Below are positions 1 through 11,957 of a DNA stretch of 64,000 bases, one piece after another; position 1 is the stretch's first letter, and every line of letters begins with the position of its first letter. Made by a program: the position numbers and the translations under genes. The notes beneath the pieces were generated by a model that worked only from the letters and a program-made list of their open reading frames with translations, ran no database searches and had not been told where the DNA came from. The DNA comes from Porodaedalea pini (Eukaryota; Basidiomycota; Agaricomycetes; Hymenochaetales; Hymenochaetaceae). The DNA is taken from contig NBAY01000018.1 of assembly GCA_002794775.1 (NCBI GenBank), positions 62,001 to 126,000 on the forward strand, read 5' to 3'.

Positions 1-2090
1 GCCGCACGCCGCGCCTCGTATCTTTCCTTGGGAGACGTGAGCATTGGAGCTGAAGGCAACGTGCTCGATCGATCGCGTCCTTGTCCCATGTCTCGAAATC
101 CGTGTCGGGCCTTCGTCGGCGAGATGGAGGAAGAGCGCGCGGTGCTGCGGCGAAGGGGTGAGGGCGCTTCGTTTCGAAGCTGAGAGTGCACCGACGTCGT
201 TGCATCCATGTTAGTGCTAGGCGAGTGCTTGGATCGCAACTTATTAGCCTGTCGAGGACCCGAAGGACCCCTCCGCATGGGTGAATGGTGCGTTATCCTA
301 TCCTGCTCGTATAACGGACGAGTGTGATTCCCAGAATGCTCATACGTTAAGGAGCGAGACAGGTCGGAAAAATGACTTGCGGAGATTGCGCCTGAGCTGA
401 AAAATAGCTCTGATTCTAGCTGAGGCGAGCTGAGCAGGGGTGGACTCGTCGGCAGCGCGCGTCGGTTTGTAGAGAAGCTAAGCTTGGGCGGTGCATCCGG
501 GTCCTCCATAATCTCCGTCCGTCTCCTCGTGCTTCGTGCTGATACTAGCTTATTCGCTGACCTGGATCTTCGCGCAAGTAAAGGCGTGTATTTGTCATCG
601 ATCCCTGGCTCACTGCCATTTTTCAGAGGGGTACTGTATGTGCGGGCGCTTTGCAGGGCGCTACCGCTTCCCGGATCCTTCAGTGCATACACCCTCGGTG
701 GAGTCTGAATGACATCCACCGGAATCGCGAAATCTGAAATCGTCCGGCCGTGGCCTGAAGCACTAGCAGTAGACTTTGACCTTTTCCGCTTCGATGAACC
801 CTTCGCGGATGTTGCTGGACTATCCATGAAATCGGAATGGTCTTGCAACAAAATGCCCTCCTCGAGCTCCGGTGTTCCTTTACGCGCCTTGTTCTCCTTC
901 GATTTTTGGCGACCAAACCCACGTCTGGGACTGAACTGCAGCTGAAGCTTTTCCGCGAGCCGTTTGCGGATGGACTTATGTCGCACGGTCCCGCGCTTAT
1001 TAGCAACTCGGCGCGCATTTTCGTAGTCCTCCTCATCTTCATCAGATGTCGCAATAGAACTGAATACTGTCGGAGCATAAGGCGATCGGAGGTCCTCAAC
1101 GGGCGACTCCTCCCCGTTTGTAAAAGCAGAAAATTTGACAGACGAGTAAGGCTTCCGGTTTTTGACCTCATCTCCGGGCTCTGGGCTAGCTGCTCTCTGC
1201 CCATTCACAAGTCCAGCAAGCAAGGGAGAACGAAGCAAGGCTGACAAGCCAACACGGGCCCAAGCGGACTCAGTCTTAGGTTCCACGGGTTGATCCAGGG
1301 TCTCCGCATCCTCGCGAGGATGCGAAGAATTGCGAGCATCTTTATACAAAAGCGATTCCTCCGCGACCTCCTCTTCGTCGATAACCTCGAAGGAGTCCCC
1401 GTGAGTATACTTCTCCCCATCCACATAGTATTTTCGGTCACTATCCTCGCCTTCCACGTCTTCATATTTAGGACCGGCGAAGCGGTCCTCATTTCGTGCC
1501 TGCTGTCTTCTCTTCCAGTATCCATATCCATACCATCCACACGCAACACCGATCCCACCACCCAAAATACCGAAGAGCGGAGCGAAGAGGAGTGGATTGA
1601 GTGGCTTGCGATAAGCTGAGAATCTATGAGAACCATGCAAAGGTGAAGTCAAGGGAGGGAGGGCCGTAATGGTAATCAGAGATGAGCTGGTGCTTGAGCT
1701 ATCTTGAGAAGAGGCCGTGTTCGATGGTGTATTAGAGGTTGGGGTTGTGCTAGGTGAGGTTGAACTAGAACTTGCTGAGGAAGAAGTATCACTTATAGGC
1801 AGCACCGTGACTTCCGATGTCACTGAACCATCCGTGTCCGTTCCATCTGTCGGAGAAGTTGAAGCGGGGGGATAAGGCCACCAATAATCAAAGCTAGTCG
1901 TTGAGGTGAACGTAACAGGTAATGGAGCAGTCAGGAACGGTGATGGTGGATCTTGACGTCCATAGTACCTGGTTAATGCGTTCGGCTGAGAAAACGAGAC
2001 AGACGCAGAAGCCGGCGCGGATATCCCAATGAAAATAATTAGCACGACAGTGCAAAGCATGCAAAGTCGCTGTTCATGCCCCCAGGACAT
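1..2090 (-). CDS. Single-pass membrane protein with Ser/Thr-rich ectodomain (3' end cut by window)
   Basis: One uninterrupted minus-strand frame runs from the ATG at 2090 to the window edge, at least 696 codons with no stop, so the C-terminus is missing. Residues about 9-30 are hydrophobic and end in small residues, like a signal peptide. A region rich in Ser, Thr and Pro follows (about residues 70-150), then one strong membrane segment near residues 180-200 (LLFAPLFGILGGGIGVACGW). The long tail is acidic first (DEEEVAEE) and later basic and Ser-rich, so it is probably cytoplasmic. This is the layout of fungal wall-sensor-like or Mid2-type proteins, but I do not recognise a catalytic domain or a named family. 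The absence of introns in 2 kb is unusual for this window. Confidence 0.75.
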   Translation of the reverse strand, partial: MSWGHEQRLCMLCTVVLIIFIGISAPASASVSFSQPNALTRYYGRQDPPSPFLTAPLPVTFTSTTSFDYWWPYPPASTSPTDGTDTDGSVTSEVTVLPISDTSSSASSSSTSPSTTPTSNTPSNTASSQDSSSTSSSLITITALPPLTSPLHGSHRFSAYRKPLNPLLFAPLFGILGGGIGVACGWYGYGYWKRRQQARNEDRFAGPKYEDVEGEDSDRKYYVDGEKYTHGDSFEVIDEEEVAEESLLYKDARNSSHPREDAETLDQPVEPKTESAWARVGLSALLRSPLLAGLVNGQRAASPEPGDEVKNRKPYSSVKFSAFTNGEESPVEDLRSPYAPTVFSSIATSDEDEEDYENARRVANKRGTVRHKSIRKRLAEKLQLQFSPRRGFGRQKSKENKARKGTPELEEGILLQDHSDFMDSPATSAKGSSKRKRSKSTASASGHGRTISDFAIPVDVIQTPPRVYALKDPGSGSALQSARTYSTPLKNGSEPGIDDKYTPLLARRSRSANKLVSARSTRRRTEIMEDPDAPPKLSFSTNRRALPTSPPLLSSPQLESELFFSSGAISASHFSDLSRSLTYEHSGNHTRPLYEQDRITHHSPMRRGPSGPRQANKLRSKHSPSTNMDATTSVHSQLRNEAPSPLRRSTARSSSISPTKARHGFRDMGQGRDRSSTLPSAPMLTSPKERYEARRA

Positions 2091-2163
2091 GATCCACCGA
2101 AGCGTCCAATTTACGCCCGTCTCTCGGCTTATCCTACACAGATATATAGACCAGAAGCGCTCG

Positions 2164-2866
2164 CTAGAGTGGAAGAGCTGTGCTGGGGACAAGACTTATG
2201 GTCCCAATGCGGAGCTCAACACCGAGTGCGGACAAGTCGGCGTGAGGTCTGTCCAGTGAAAGACCTGCGGCAATGAAGGTCGAACGACGAACAATGTAGG
2301 ATGAAGGTGAATAAGAAGGCCCAGTCAGCGCGGACCGCCGAGTATGGCGCCAAAAGGTTTTCGGGCGGACTGCAGAAAGGTCAGCCAAATGAGCACCGTA
2401 TACGGTAAAATTGTAACTCACACAAAGGTGGTGCCGGTCGACGCAGGTCGCCTTGAGAATGCGAGGCTATATGTGCAATATTTGGCGTCGATGGGTAGGT
2501 GAAAGGACGGAAAGACCTGGTGTATGAAGGGCCTTGGAACTGTGCAGGATCCAATTCCGAGTCGTCCTCCGATGCGTCTGTCGTGTTTTCTTCGTCCTCA
2601 GATTGTTCTTCAGTCGTCGAGGGTGATTTCTCGCTTGGGCGGGTACGACGTACTTTTTGCGGTGCACGATACGAGTGAAGAGGAGGGGAGAGAAGGGACG
2701 AATCGTACTGCTGGCCATTTGAAGACGGCGGATTAGAGGATGAGGCTGGGTGATTCGAAATTGGACCACGGCTGGCGCGATTAAAATGTCTCGCAGAGAC
2801 GTCGAAATCCGAAGAGAATGAGAGAGTAATGAATGGCTGGGGAGCGAGAATTGTCAAGTCGGTCAT
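2164..2866 (-). CDS. Hypothetical 216-residue protein, two exons
   Basis: Exon 1 is 2866-2422 and exon 2 is 2369-2164. They are joined by a 52-bp intron with GTGAGT donor and CTGCAG acceptor, which keeps the frame (phase 1). The product is Ser/Pro-rich at the N-terminus and has an acidic stretch around residues 85-105 (EEQSEDEENT). The C-terminal 70 residues are more ordered and include the run WRHTRRSALTGPSY. I do not recognise the family. A LINE lies only 91 bp upstream of the start codon, so its promoter has been split. Confidence 0.6.
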
Positions 2867-2948
2867 CGCAGTCGTCGTATGTATAGAGCAAGCACGCGGC
2901 CAAGACGCGCATTTTTTAGCATCACAGCGTGCTGTGTACAGTCACGGC

Positions 2949-2956
2949 AAGTCCAC
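2949..2956. repeat. Left target-site duplication of LINE copy 1
   Basis: AAGTCCAC here is repeated at 9246-9253, immediately after the LINE 3' end. The left copy is followed directly by the LINE 5' sequence. The two 8-bp copies are identical. Confidence 0.75.
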
Positions 2957-3027
2957 TCTTGAACTCCTACCGCCATCATCTGTACCGTGGGAATCTTGTT
3001 GGCAACTCGTCTTCTTTCTCCTCTGCT

Positions 3028-5265
3028 ATGGATAGCAAAATGCTAACCAGAGCTAAAGCCTCTCTTCACAAAACAAAGTCGTCTCGTTCCCTTGCCAATC
3101 CCAAGGACCCCACCAAGTGTGGGGAGTGTAAATCGGATCTCCCCTATCACAGTCGCAGCTGTGTTAGTGGCAAAGATAAAATCTGCATCGTCTGTGGCCG
3201 CGATAAGACCTACAACCATAACGATGCCGTCTGCGAAACTGTAGCCAAGAACCGGGTAAATTGGTCCCCCGATGTCGAAGCGGACGCCCATGCAGCCGCC
3301 CTACGCAAACAAGGGGATCTCCTCCCTACTCCTCTTATCGACTCACAGCCTTCCCTTAAACGCTCCAACTCGGAAGAGGAACACCATGCACTAGAGCCAC
3401 CCCAGCGCATTGATGATATAGTTGATATGGAGGCCGATGACCTCTATGTGCCTAACTCAAGCCAAGCCCCACAGGTCGACGACGACATGGACGACCAGTC
3501 AGTATCGGAATACGAGGACCCGCAAATCGCCGAACGTGTTTCTTCCTCCTTTATGCACCTGACCAAGGAGACTATTGACCATATTTCCGTGCTTATTACT
3601 CAGCCTTCCTGGACCGCTCCTACGCCATGGCACGAAGATCCGGTCCGGGCCGGCAAAGCTCTCGCTGACGTGGCCTCCAACCTTGTATCCTGGCTCAGCA
3701 AAGCACACTGTTTTGATGACGAGACCGTTAAAGAAAACAAAGCGAACGAAGGACTACAAGCCTTCCATTCTTCTTATTGCATTCATTTGCCTGACTTTAA
3801 ACATGTCTTCGATGATGTTCATATTTCAGCACAGACCATTCGCGAGCAGCATATCGCCGACAATATGTCTTCCATGTCACGTTCTATTCAGTCTCTTTCA
3901 TCTCTTGTTTCTTCGCTCATTGATAAAACTAACAATTTTGAAAAACAGCTTGCTCGTTCTTCCTCTTCTTCCGCTGCTCCCAAGGCTTCTTCTACAACTA
4001 ACAAACAACAGGTCAAATTTCTTCCCGACCCCATTGGCGCCTGATTTGTACACGACAATCGGTTCCCTCCCGATCCCCCCATTGCTAAACAACGGGTTCA
4101 AACCCCGAAGAATGGGAAGACTGATTACGCGGCAGCCATTGCCAACACACGCGTTCCCGGATCCGGCTATCGCATGAGCTCGGAAGGTGTCATCTACGCA
4201 CCCGACGGCTATGCCCACTCCGCACACAACGCCCCCAGACCGAGCAATACCACCATTTATCATCTGAAAGTTGAATCCGTTGGTACTGACAAAGACGGAT
4301 TTACCACAGTAACCTACGCGAAAGCGGCCCAAAAGAAAGCCAAGACGACCCCTACCAAAGTGTTACGTCATACCGCGGAGAACCCCGACGGGGAAATCTC
4401 AACGGTCCCTGTCAACCGTTCCAACGGATCGGTCAATATTCACGCATCCAATATCAAACGCGTATACTTTTCCCTCCCCGGGGACCTCGCAGTTCGCCCA
4501 TTGACTCAATTGGTTAAAAATGCGGTAAGGGCGGGCCTGAAGGGCAACCCTTTGTTCAAACATTTGGTAGTGCTGAATGTCGAGTACACCTCGAACAGCA
4601 ATCTCCTCATTTCTTTTACTAATATCCGGGCTGATTTTGACGCTAACTATCCCTCTCTTGCCACCCAACTCAGTCACATTATTAACATTAGCGGAGCGAA
4701 ACCCTTCATCCCATCCCCGCAATTCAAAATGGTCATCCCTGGCGTCCCAGTTTACGACAGAGATTCCAAACTGATCTACAGCGAGAGTGACCTCCTCACC
4801 GAGATCTCGTCCCTACCGCAGTTTGAAGGACGTGAATTTATGTTCCCACCGAGGTTCATGTCGTCACCTGAACGCCTTAACGAGCGAGACTTCTGCAATG
4901 TCTCTGTTGTAATGAAGGACCCTGATCGTCTTTCGTTCGACCATTTCTTCCTTCACGGCAATCGTTCCGTCCCTGTCTTTGGCGTTATCCGTCGCCTCAA
5001 GGAGATGAAAGCACGCCCAATGATCAATCAATGCGACAATTGCCACCGCCTGGGACATGCCGCGTCTAAATGTCGCTCGGTAGCGTGTTGCGCTATTTGT
5101 TCCGAAACTCACCACACCGCAGTCCACGTCGCAAAGTGTGCTCCGTGCACGGCGGCCAACAACCTTCAATGCAAACATTTCGCCTTATGCATTAATTGCC
5201 AGGGAAACCACAGCGCGCGGTCTTCGGATTGCCCCGCTCGTCGTAATTATCATTCTCCCTACTAA
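3028..5265 (+). pseudogene. LINE copy 1 ORF1 (nucleic-acid-binding Gag-like protein), one in-frame stop
   Basis: ORF1 starts at the ATG at 3028, conserved with copy 2 (31145). It reads in one frame to the TAA at 5263-5265, except for a TGA at 4042-4044 where copy 2 has an Arg codon. The N-terminal 80 residues hold a paired Cys/His cluster (CxxC..H..C then CxxC..H..C), probably zinc-binding. The middle is acidic and helical. The C-terminus has a CCHC knuckle (CDNCHRLGHAASKC) followed by more CxxC/H/C units. Such proteins bind the LINE RNA. ORF2 begins only 5 nt downstream. Confidence 0.85.
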
Positions 5266-5270
5266 TCCTC

Positions 5271-8200
5271 ATGACCGAGAAAATATCCATTCTCTCTCTT
5301 AACCTTCGCAGTTCCGCACCCTCGTTCAATTTTTTGTTTCGCTCATTTTCTTCTACTCTTCATGCACCGGACGTCATTTGTCTTCAGGAAATCCCGGTCA
5401 TTCAATGCATTATCCCCTCGAAATCCAATCCTTCTGGTTCGCGTGCTTTTGATTCCCGCAATTATGCGCCCTATACGGCATTTCTTCCCCCATGCCTGGG
5501 GAAACCCCGATGTTGCACTTACGTTCATTCCCGATTGATACATCGGGTCTCTCTCTTTCAAACCCCTAACCCTTCTCCTTGTATCTCTGTCATCTCCATC
5601 TCCAGAGATCTCCCGGCTCCTCTTCTCTTATGGAATGTTTATAATTCCCCTTCACAACGGGAATTCGAGTCAAACTTGCCCCTTCTCAATTCTTCTTCTA
5701 ATATTTTCGTGGGCGATTTCAACCGCCACTCTGCGTTGTGGTCACTCCCAGAACAAGCAGATTACTTTCGCTCCTCCCGTGTCTTCACTGACTGGATCAG
5801 TGAAACCGGCCTTGTTGTCTGCAACCCACCCGATCAACCTACATATTTCAACCGTTCTACGAACAGCCGATCGATCATCGACCTCGTTCTTACTTCCGAT
5901 GAATTTTCGTCTGAAATTTCTGAATCCATTATTGTTGCAGACCCTTCCTTAACTGTTCTTTCGGACCATTTCCCCATTACGTTTTCATTCCGCCTTAACA
6001 TTTTCAACACTCCTCCCCAGCCCCCCCTTCGTTCTATTCGTTCTCATGATTTGCCAACCTTCATATCCGAGTTCTGCAATTCAGAATTGTTTTCTTTTGA
6101 CCTCCAAAATATTCATTCTTCTCAGTCGCTGGACGACCTATTATTCTCCTTTCAGGACTCTTTATCTTCTTTCGCTAGGACATTCCTCCGGAAACGAAAA
6201 CCTCGCACATATTTCGGCCCCAACGCCTGGTGGTCAGAAAGGTGCTCGAAACTCTATCGCGATCACTTCCGAGACCTGTCGGCGGAATCGAAACACCGCC
6301 TTGACGTTGAGCTGTCCCGTGCCAAAACCGCATTCTACGGAGCATGCCTTCAAAACTCCAACCAGCAATCTATTTGGCAGCACCAATTCACAGGCGTTGC
6401 TCGCCGTCGTTCTCCTATTGGCGCCCTCCAAATGCCCAACGGTTCCTTCTCTCTCACTGAGGATGACAAAGCCACCGTGTTTCGCGATACTTTCTTTCCC
6501 CCCCTTTCATCCCTGTCAGAACCAGTTCCCCTCCCAGCTCTATCGGACAGTCCGGTGGTCTCGATCGACGACGTCCTCCACGCCCTCAGCAGTGTTGATA
6601 AAGAAACGAGCCCTGGTAACAACCATATCTCGTATCAGCATCTTTCATTGCTGGTCGAACATCAAGGCCAATTCTTTGCTGATCTCTTTTCTTTGTGCCT
6701 TAAATTGGGACATTTCCCTCTCCCGTTTAAAACGTCTCTCATTACTTTCATTCCTAAGCCCAAGCGCACCAATTTTTCAGTGCCCCGGGCGTTCCGACCC
6801 ATTTCTTTGGTCGACACAATTGGGAAACTCTTTGAACGTATCTTGTTTAACCTTTTACAACCTTTCTTTGAAAAGAACAACCTTCTTCCCGACGCCCAAC
6901 ACGGGTGCCGAAAACATCGTTCTTCTCTCACCGCTTGCTACGAACTTCTTACACTCATTCTTTCCAAACCTTTTATTCTTCCGGGCGAAACAGTCAACGA
7001 CAATGTCCACCTGTGCCGTTGCCACTATATCACTTCCATCTTGACCGTGGATATTCAGGGTTTTTTCGACAACATTTCCCACTCTCTTCTCCTCAACAAA
7101 CTCATTCGTTCTAATGTCCATGCTAACCTTATTCATGTATTGGCAGCCTGGCTCTCCAATCGTCCTATTTCGTTCCACTTCAATAATTTCTTTTCTTCCC
7201 CTTTCATAAAACCAAACCGAGGCGTCCCTCAAGGATCGCCACTTTCCCCTCTTATCTCGATTTTCGCTTCAGCCGACGTCATCTTTTCTTATTCCAAACG
7301 TTTTGGCTCACATCGCCCGCTATTCGCATATATGGATGATCATCTTCTTGCCGCTCGTTCTCTTAGTATTAAAACCAATTTGGTTCGCCTTCGCAACCAA
7401 TTCTCTTTCCTCTCCTCCCAATTCCAGGTGCTAGGCTTGTCAATCGACCCAAATGCCATCGAACTATTACACATCCTTCCTCAACCACAAATCGCTTGTT
7501 TTTATTTCTAACCTTTCCTTTCCAATCAGAGTCAATCCTCTATTCCATCTCTGTCGCTTCCTGGCAATCTTGTCATCCCACCTTCCAAACATCTTTCATG
7601 GCTCGGAATTATTTTTTCATTCGACCTTTCCCCCAAACTTCACTTCGAATCGCGCGCGAACAAAGTGCTCTCTACTTTACACCAACGCTTTTTTCTGTTC
7701 AACTCTTCTAACGGGGCTCACCTTCAGTACGCCCGCCTGTTATACTTTGGACTCATCCGTTCTGTGGCCATTTACGGCGCAGTTCTTTTTCCTGATTCCA
7801 ACTTCATCTCCTCTCTTTTACAACCGGTTCAGAACAAGTTCCTCCATTCTGTTACCCATTCCAGCTTAAACCCTTCTATAGTGGAATCAGTGCTGTCCAT
7901 TCCTCCTCTCGATCTCTTCATTCGTTCACTCTCACAACGCTTCTTGTTATCTTATTATTCACATTCCAGCCGAATTCCAAACAAGAATAGTTATCTCTAC
8001 AATTCACTTCTTCACCATACGTTGATTCCTAAATCCCCTCCTTACCCGACCTTCGTTCCCGTCCATTCGAAACTCATACCTATCCCTATTCCAGCTCCAG
8101 ATCAGCGCCAGAGAGCGATCCGTTCTTTCAATTCTTTCTATTTACATCCTCCCCCGTATCAATACTTCATTTTCACAGATGGCTCCCTCATCATGGACGA

Positions 8201-9096
8201 CACTGGGTCCGCCAACGGCGGCCATGGATACGTCATTATGCATGATCACATCGAACTCGCTGTCTTTAGTTCAGCAGCGCACTCTCATTCGAACATATTG
8301 TTCGAGGAGCAGGAAGCGCTCATTGCAGCCTTACGCCGGATATCCTCTCTTCTCTCCAAATGTCACACCCCGGTACACATACATATCGTTACCGACTCAC
8401 TCAATTGCGCCAACCTCATCTTCACCGATGACACGCGGCACGCGGACTTCATTATACTCTTTCGTCATCTTTGCGGAATCTTCCTCGCACTACACCACCC
8501 CGCATCGCACATCGCAGTCCAATGGCTCCCCTCCCACAAAGGAGTCCTGGGCAACTCTAAAGCTGACAAGCTGGCCAAAACTGCCGCTTCTAACCAAGTC
8601 CGCGAGCCCATCCCGGAATCATTACCAAACCTCAATGCTCGACTCCAGCTCGACCTTCTCTGAGACTGGAAGAGTCGCATTGTCAACCTACGAAGCCACC
8701 GATCGATTGTCGAGCCAACATCCTTCATCCTCTCCCCACTCGATTGTTTCGTGCATTCCTCAAACTGGACCCGAGAAGAGAATATCCCGCCTAGTTCACG
8801 GTCGAGCTATAAGTATACTGCTTAACGCTCTTGATCTGCATAACCGTAACCTCGAACCACGTTGCCCGGACCCCCTCTGCATTCAGCATGACATCCATCA
8901 TATTCTTAATGTTTGTCCATTTTTTGCCCACATTCGTCACGGCCTTTTTCGTCAACGTATTTTACCTCTTACCTTTTCGGACTGGTCCCGACCTAACAAT
9001 TTTCTTCTTCTACTCAAATTTGCCTACTTTTCTTTTCGTCGCCCCCCGGACGCCATGCCACTTTTCTCTGATCTCCCTCCCACATATCACTTTTAG
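5271..9096 (+). pseudogene. LINE copy 1 ORF2 (endonuclease, reverse transcriptase, RNase H), broken
   Basis: Domains in order: an AP-like endonuclease (CLQE near the start, then VGDFNRHSALW, then LSDHFPITFSF), a reverse transcriptase (fingers KPKRTNFSVPRAFRPISL, motif DIQGFFDNI, GVPQGSPLSPL, catalytic YMDD at about 7331-7342), and RNase H (FTDGS, DSLN, SHKGVLGNSKADKLAK). A C-terminal CPDPLC..H..H..C motif ends it at the TAG at 9094-9096. Breaks: stop TAA at 7509-7511 (copy 2 has Trp), stop TGA at 8661-8663 (copy 2 has CGA), and a net frameshift between about 8735 and 8785. The endonuclease nicks the target and the RT primes on the nick. Confidence 0.88.
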
Positions 9097-9245
9097 TTTT
9101 ACACTGAAACGTCTCTTTTATCGCGCAGCACCCTTTTAGCTAACCCCTCTTCGAGCGCTTCGTCCGTTGTCTTGTTTCTTTCTTTCTCTTTCCTGTAGCG
9201 GTTGGATATCTGTTGTGCAGTAGATAGCAGATGTATTATAATGGT

Positions 9246-9253
9246 AAGTCCAC
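9246..9253. repeat. Right target-site duplication of LINE copy 1, abutting a CACGTG E-box
   Basis: AAGTCCAC follows the LINE 3' end and is continued by GTGAC, so the empty site read AAGTCCACGTGAC. The duplication ends exactly at the centre of CACGTG (9251-9256). Confidence 0.75.
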
Positions 9254-9582
9254 GTGACTACGTCCGTCAATGCGTCATGGCTTGTCCTTGTCAACCAACT
9301 ACCTCTACAAACACACAGATACTCTGTACTCATCCTTTCGATTGATTTTCACTGGTGATTCTTTGACGTTGATATCTGACTTGGAGTGGACTTCGTTGTT
9401 TCAAGCCACGGCCTGTTGTTTTTTGATGTACAGTATAATAAACGCTAGAGCCTTTGCTTTTCACCACAACCTTCCAATTACGCAGAAGTTTACTTCTTAG
9501 CCCCATTTTCTCGTAGGCGCTTTTCGCAGCTCTCCCTGCCCCTCGGACATACACTCGAGCTATTTGTTTCAGCTACTGGACA
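9254..9582. other. Intergenic region between LINE copy 1 and the GH79 gene
   Basis: 329 bp with no supported gene. It should contain the GH79 promoter. An AT-rich GTATAATAAA stretch lies near 9431-9440, about 145 bp before the start codon. No other element is convincing. Confidence 0.5.
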
Positions 9583-11715
9583 ATGATAGGACTCTTCGCC
9601 TGTTTTGCTTTGGTAGCAAGCGGCATAGAAATTACTCTCGCAACATCAATGAATGCTTCCTTCCCTTCATTATACTCGGGCAATAGCTCTGGGCTTGTAC
9701 GGTCAAACTTCTTTGGTATCAGCATTGAGCTGAGCATAATTAATACGTTAAGTGAGTTCCTTCCTCGACTGCTCTTCATTAGGTGATACTGAAGTCTAAT
9801 ACAGTCGGCGAAAATGTGTCTTCTATAACCCCGCAGATTGAGAACTACTTCTCGTATATTCAGACACGGGTAAATGACCTATTCAAATCGGCTGCATGTA
9901 ATCTACTAATTCTTTTCCATCAATTTGCACGAACGAGGCGAAAAACCCGGTGCGCATACGCGTTGGTGGAAATTCCATGGATGACTCTGTCTTCAATTCA
10001 TCGCAGGACGAGATGATTATATATACTGGAGAAGCAGCTTCCGCAAACGACCAGCCTGTATCCTATGGACCTGATCTCTTCGACGTTCTTGCGAAAATAG
10101 CAAAGAATATTGGCGGCGCTCAATACCTTATGGGTAAAGTACTATTTGCTACTGAAGAATCTATATATCTGACTCATATCTTTCACAGGCCTCTCGCTCT
10201 TGCTTCGCGACGAGAATAATGAGCCTCTGATTGTTTTAATCACTGAGCAAAAGCTAGGAAGCTATCTTGATGGATTTCTCCTTGGAAATGTATTTTACTA
10301 AGTCTCAGAGCTAGCAGCGATAGTTCTTATTTTCTTTATTCTAAGGAACCTGACTTGTATGGACCTGATGGCAGGCGACAAAGTAATTATTCCATACAGG
10401 ACTACTTCGAGGTGGGTTGTTTCGATTATTCCACTTGACTTCCTGACTTATTGACATACGAGACAGGAGTTTGCCGCTGTTTCTCAGCAGTTGAATAGCT
10501 CCAGCCAATACGGTGACCTCATACCTGGCTCTTACCTTGGAGGACCGACCATCTGCTGTAACTGGGTACCAACTTAATCTTATTTTTTTGCTTTTTGAAA
10601 CCTATAGTCACTTTCTACAGGCCCTGGCTGACATATTGAAACAAGGCTATCTGACCGATTTCGGATCCGAGCTGAAATATATCAAGTAAGTTCGTATGCA
10701 CTCATTACTTATTAGGCTCCAACTAATTTTAATTTAAGCCTGCAGCATTACGCTCAAACAAACTGTTTTGGCACGAACGGAACCATCCCTTATTACACCT
10801 CTCACTACAATGGTATGCTTTTATAGCATTTTAGATTCAGTAGACGTTGACTTGTAGGCTCTACATACAGTTGTCTCGCTTGCCGAATGGCAGCTAGATG
10901 GGATCGAGGCCGCCCAGTCGGCCAATAAACCAATCGTTATGGGAGAATTCAACACTGCGTCCTGCGGCGGCATTCCAGGCATCTCAGATACCTTCGCAGC
11001 GACTCTGTGGACATTAGATTACGTCCTTCAGCTGGCCAGTGCCGGGTATGATGGAGCATTCATCCACACAGGGGAACGAGGCATCACGTACAACCTTTTT
11101 GATCCTCCGCCGATGAACGACAGTACATCTGGTTGGACGACTTTGCCCACTTTTTATGCTCTCCTCCCGGCCGCGGAGGCTTTGAGCGCCGGCTGGAAGA
11201 ATGGATCCTACGTCGTTGATCTCATGCTCAACAACAATTCCGAAAGCAGCGTCGTGGCTGGGTACGGCATTTATGATGGACAGACGAGCGCAGTAAGCGC
11301 GCTAGTATTCTTCAACTATGCCGACACCGGGGAAAACGTAACAACGTTTTCCATACTTTCAGACGGGAAGAGTATGATTTTCATGCGGACGCTGACCGCC
11401 GCGAGTCTCGTCGAGAAATACAATATTTCGTGGGCGGGAAAGACTTTCCAAGGCGTCAGTGACGGGATAATGGTGGACTCAGGTTTCGCTCCAGACCAGG
11501 AAGTGTCATGCGGTGCTACTTGTGATTTTCAGGTTCCCTCGCCCGGAGCAACTGTTGTCTGGTTTGATCCATCCCTCGTTCCGTCCGAAACTGACCCTGA
11601 TTTTTCGTCGACGTCTGGTAAACCACATACGAGCCATGTACCCTCTCAAACACACCCGTTTCCAAACCTTTTCGGATTGCTGGCTCTTGTTTACTTTACT
11701 GTTTTCCTGTTCTAA
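9583..11715 (+). CDS. Glycoside hydrolase family 79 (beta-glucuronidase-like), secreted, possibly GPI-anchored
   Basis: Nine exons give 559 residues: 9583-9751, 9805-9869, 9938-10133, 10189-10289, 10346-10411, 10467-10565, 10621-10685, 10739-10812, 10871-11715. All junctions are GT-AG and in frame. A signal peptide covers about residues 1-20. Family marks are FFGISIE, VRIRVGGNSMD, the acid/base Glu in GNEPD (near residue 178, spanning an intron) and the nucleophile Glu in VMGEFNTASCGG (near 304). The C-terminus is hydrophobic after a Ser/Pro-rich stretch, which fits a GPI signal. GH79 enzymes release glucuronic acid from proteoglycans or arabinogalactan-type glycans. The length is normal for fungal GH79, so the gene looks intact despite the LINE 337 bp upstream. 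Confidence 0.87.
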
Positions 11716-11957
11716 TCCTGATGTCTTACATGAGTTTTTTTCATCGTCTTTCTCCTTGATGTATCCTTACACACGTACTTTGATCGTCACTTGTATACCC
11801 CTACACACATTCGCATGCCGTTTATTTCTCAGATATCGTTGTATCGCTTACGACATACAAGCCATTGTATAATGTCCATTACATGTGCAGAAGACAAGAA
11901 AAGCTACAGGAAGTCAGAACGATAGCGACCAAGACGTCCACTTTCTAAACTCGAGTT

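Larger units (their letters stand above)
2957..9245 (+). mobile_element. Full-length LINE (non-LTR retrotransposon), copy 1, Tad1-like
   Basis: A 6.29-kb element with a short 5' leader, ORF1 (3028-5265), ORF2 (5271-9096) and a 149-bp 3' UTR without a poly(A) tail. It is bounded by the 8-bp duplication AAGTCCAC. ORF2 has the order AP-type endonuclease, reverse transcriptase, RNase H, C-terminal CCHC-like motif, as in fungal Tad1-clade LINEs. Comparison with copy 2 (31079-45455) fixes both ends: the leaders share a CCTACC..CATCATC..GTGGGAA pattern and the 3' ends share a TAG(A/T)AGCAGAT-like stretch. After removing its insertions copy 2 is about 6.25 kb, so both are full length. Several stops and a frameshift make this copy inactive. 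Confidence 0.9.

Noticed and set aside
2381..2421. Read-through C-terminus of the 216-residue gene (ELQFYRIRCSFG)
   Set aside because: It is intron sequence after a GTGAGT donor; splicing to 2369 keeps an in-frame second exon.
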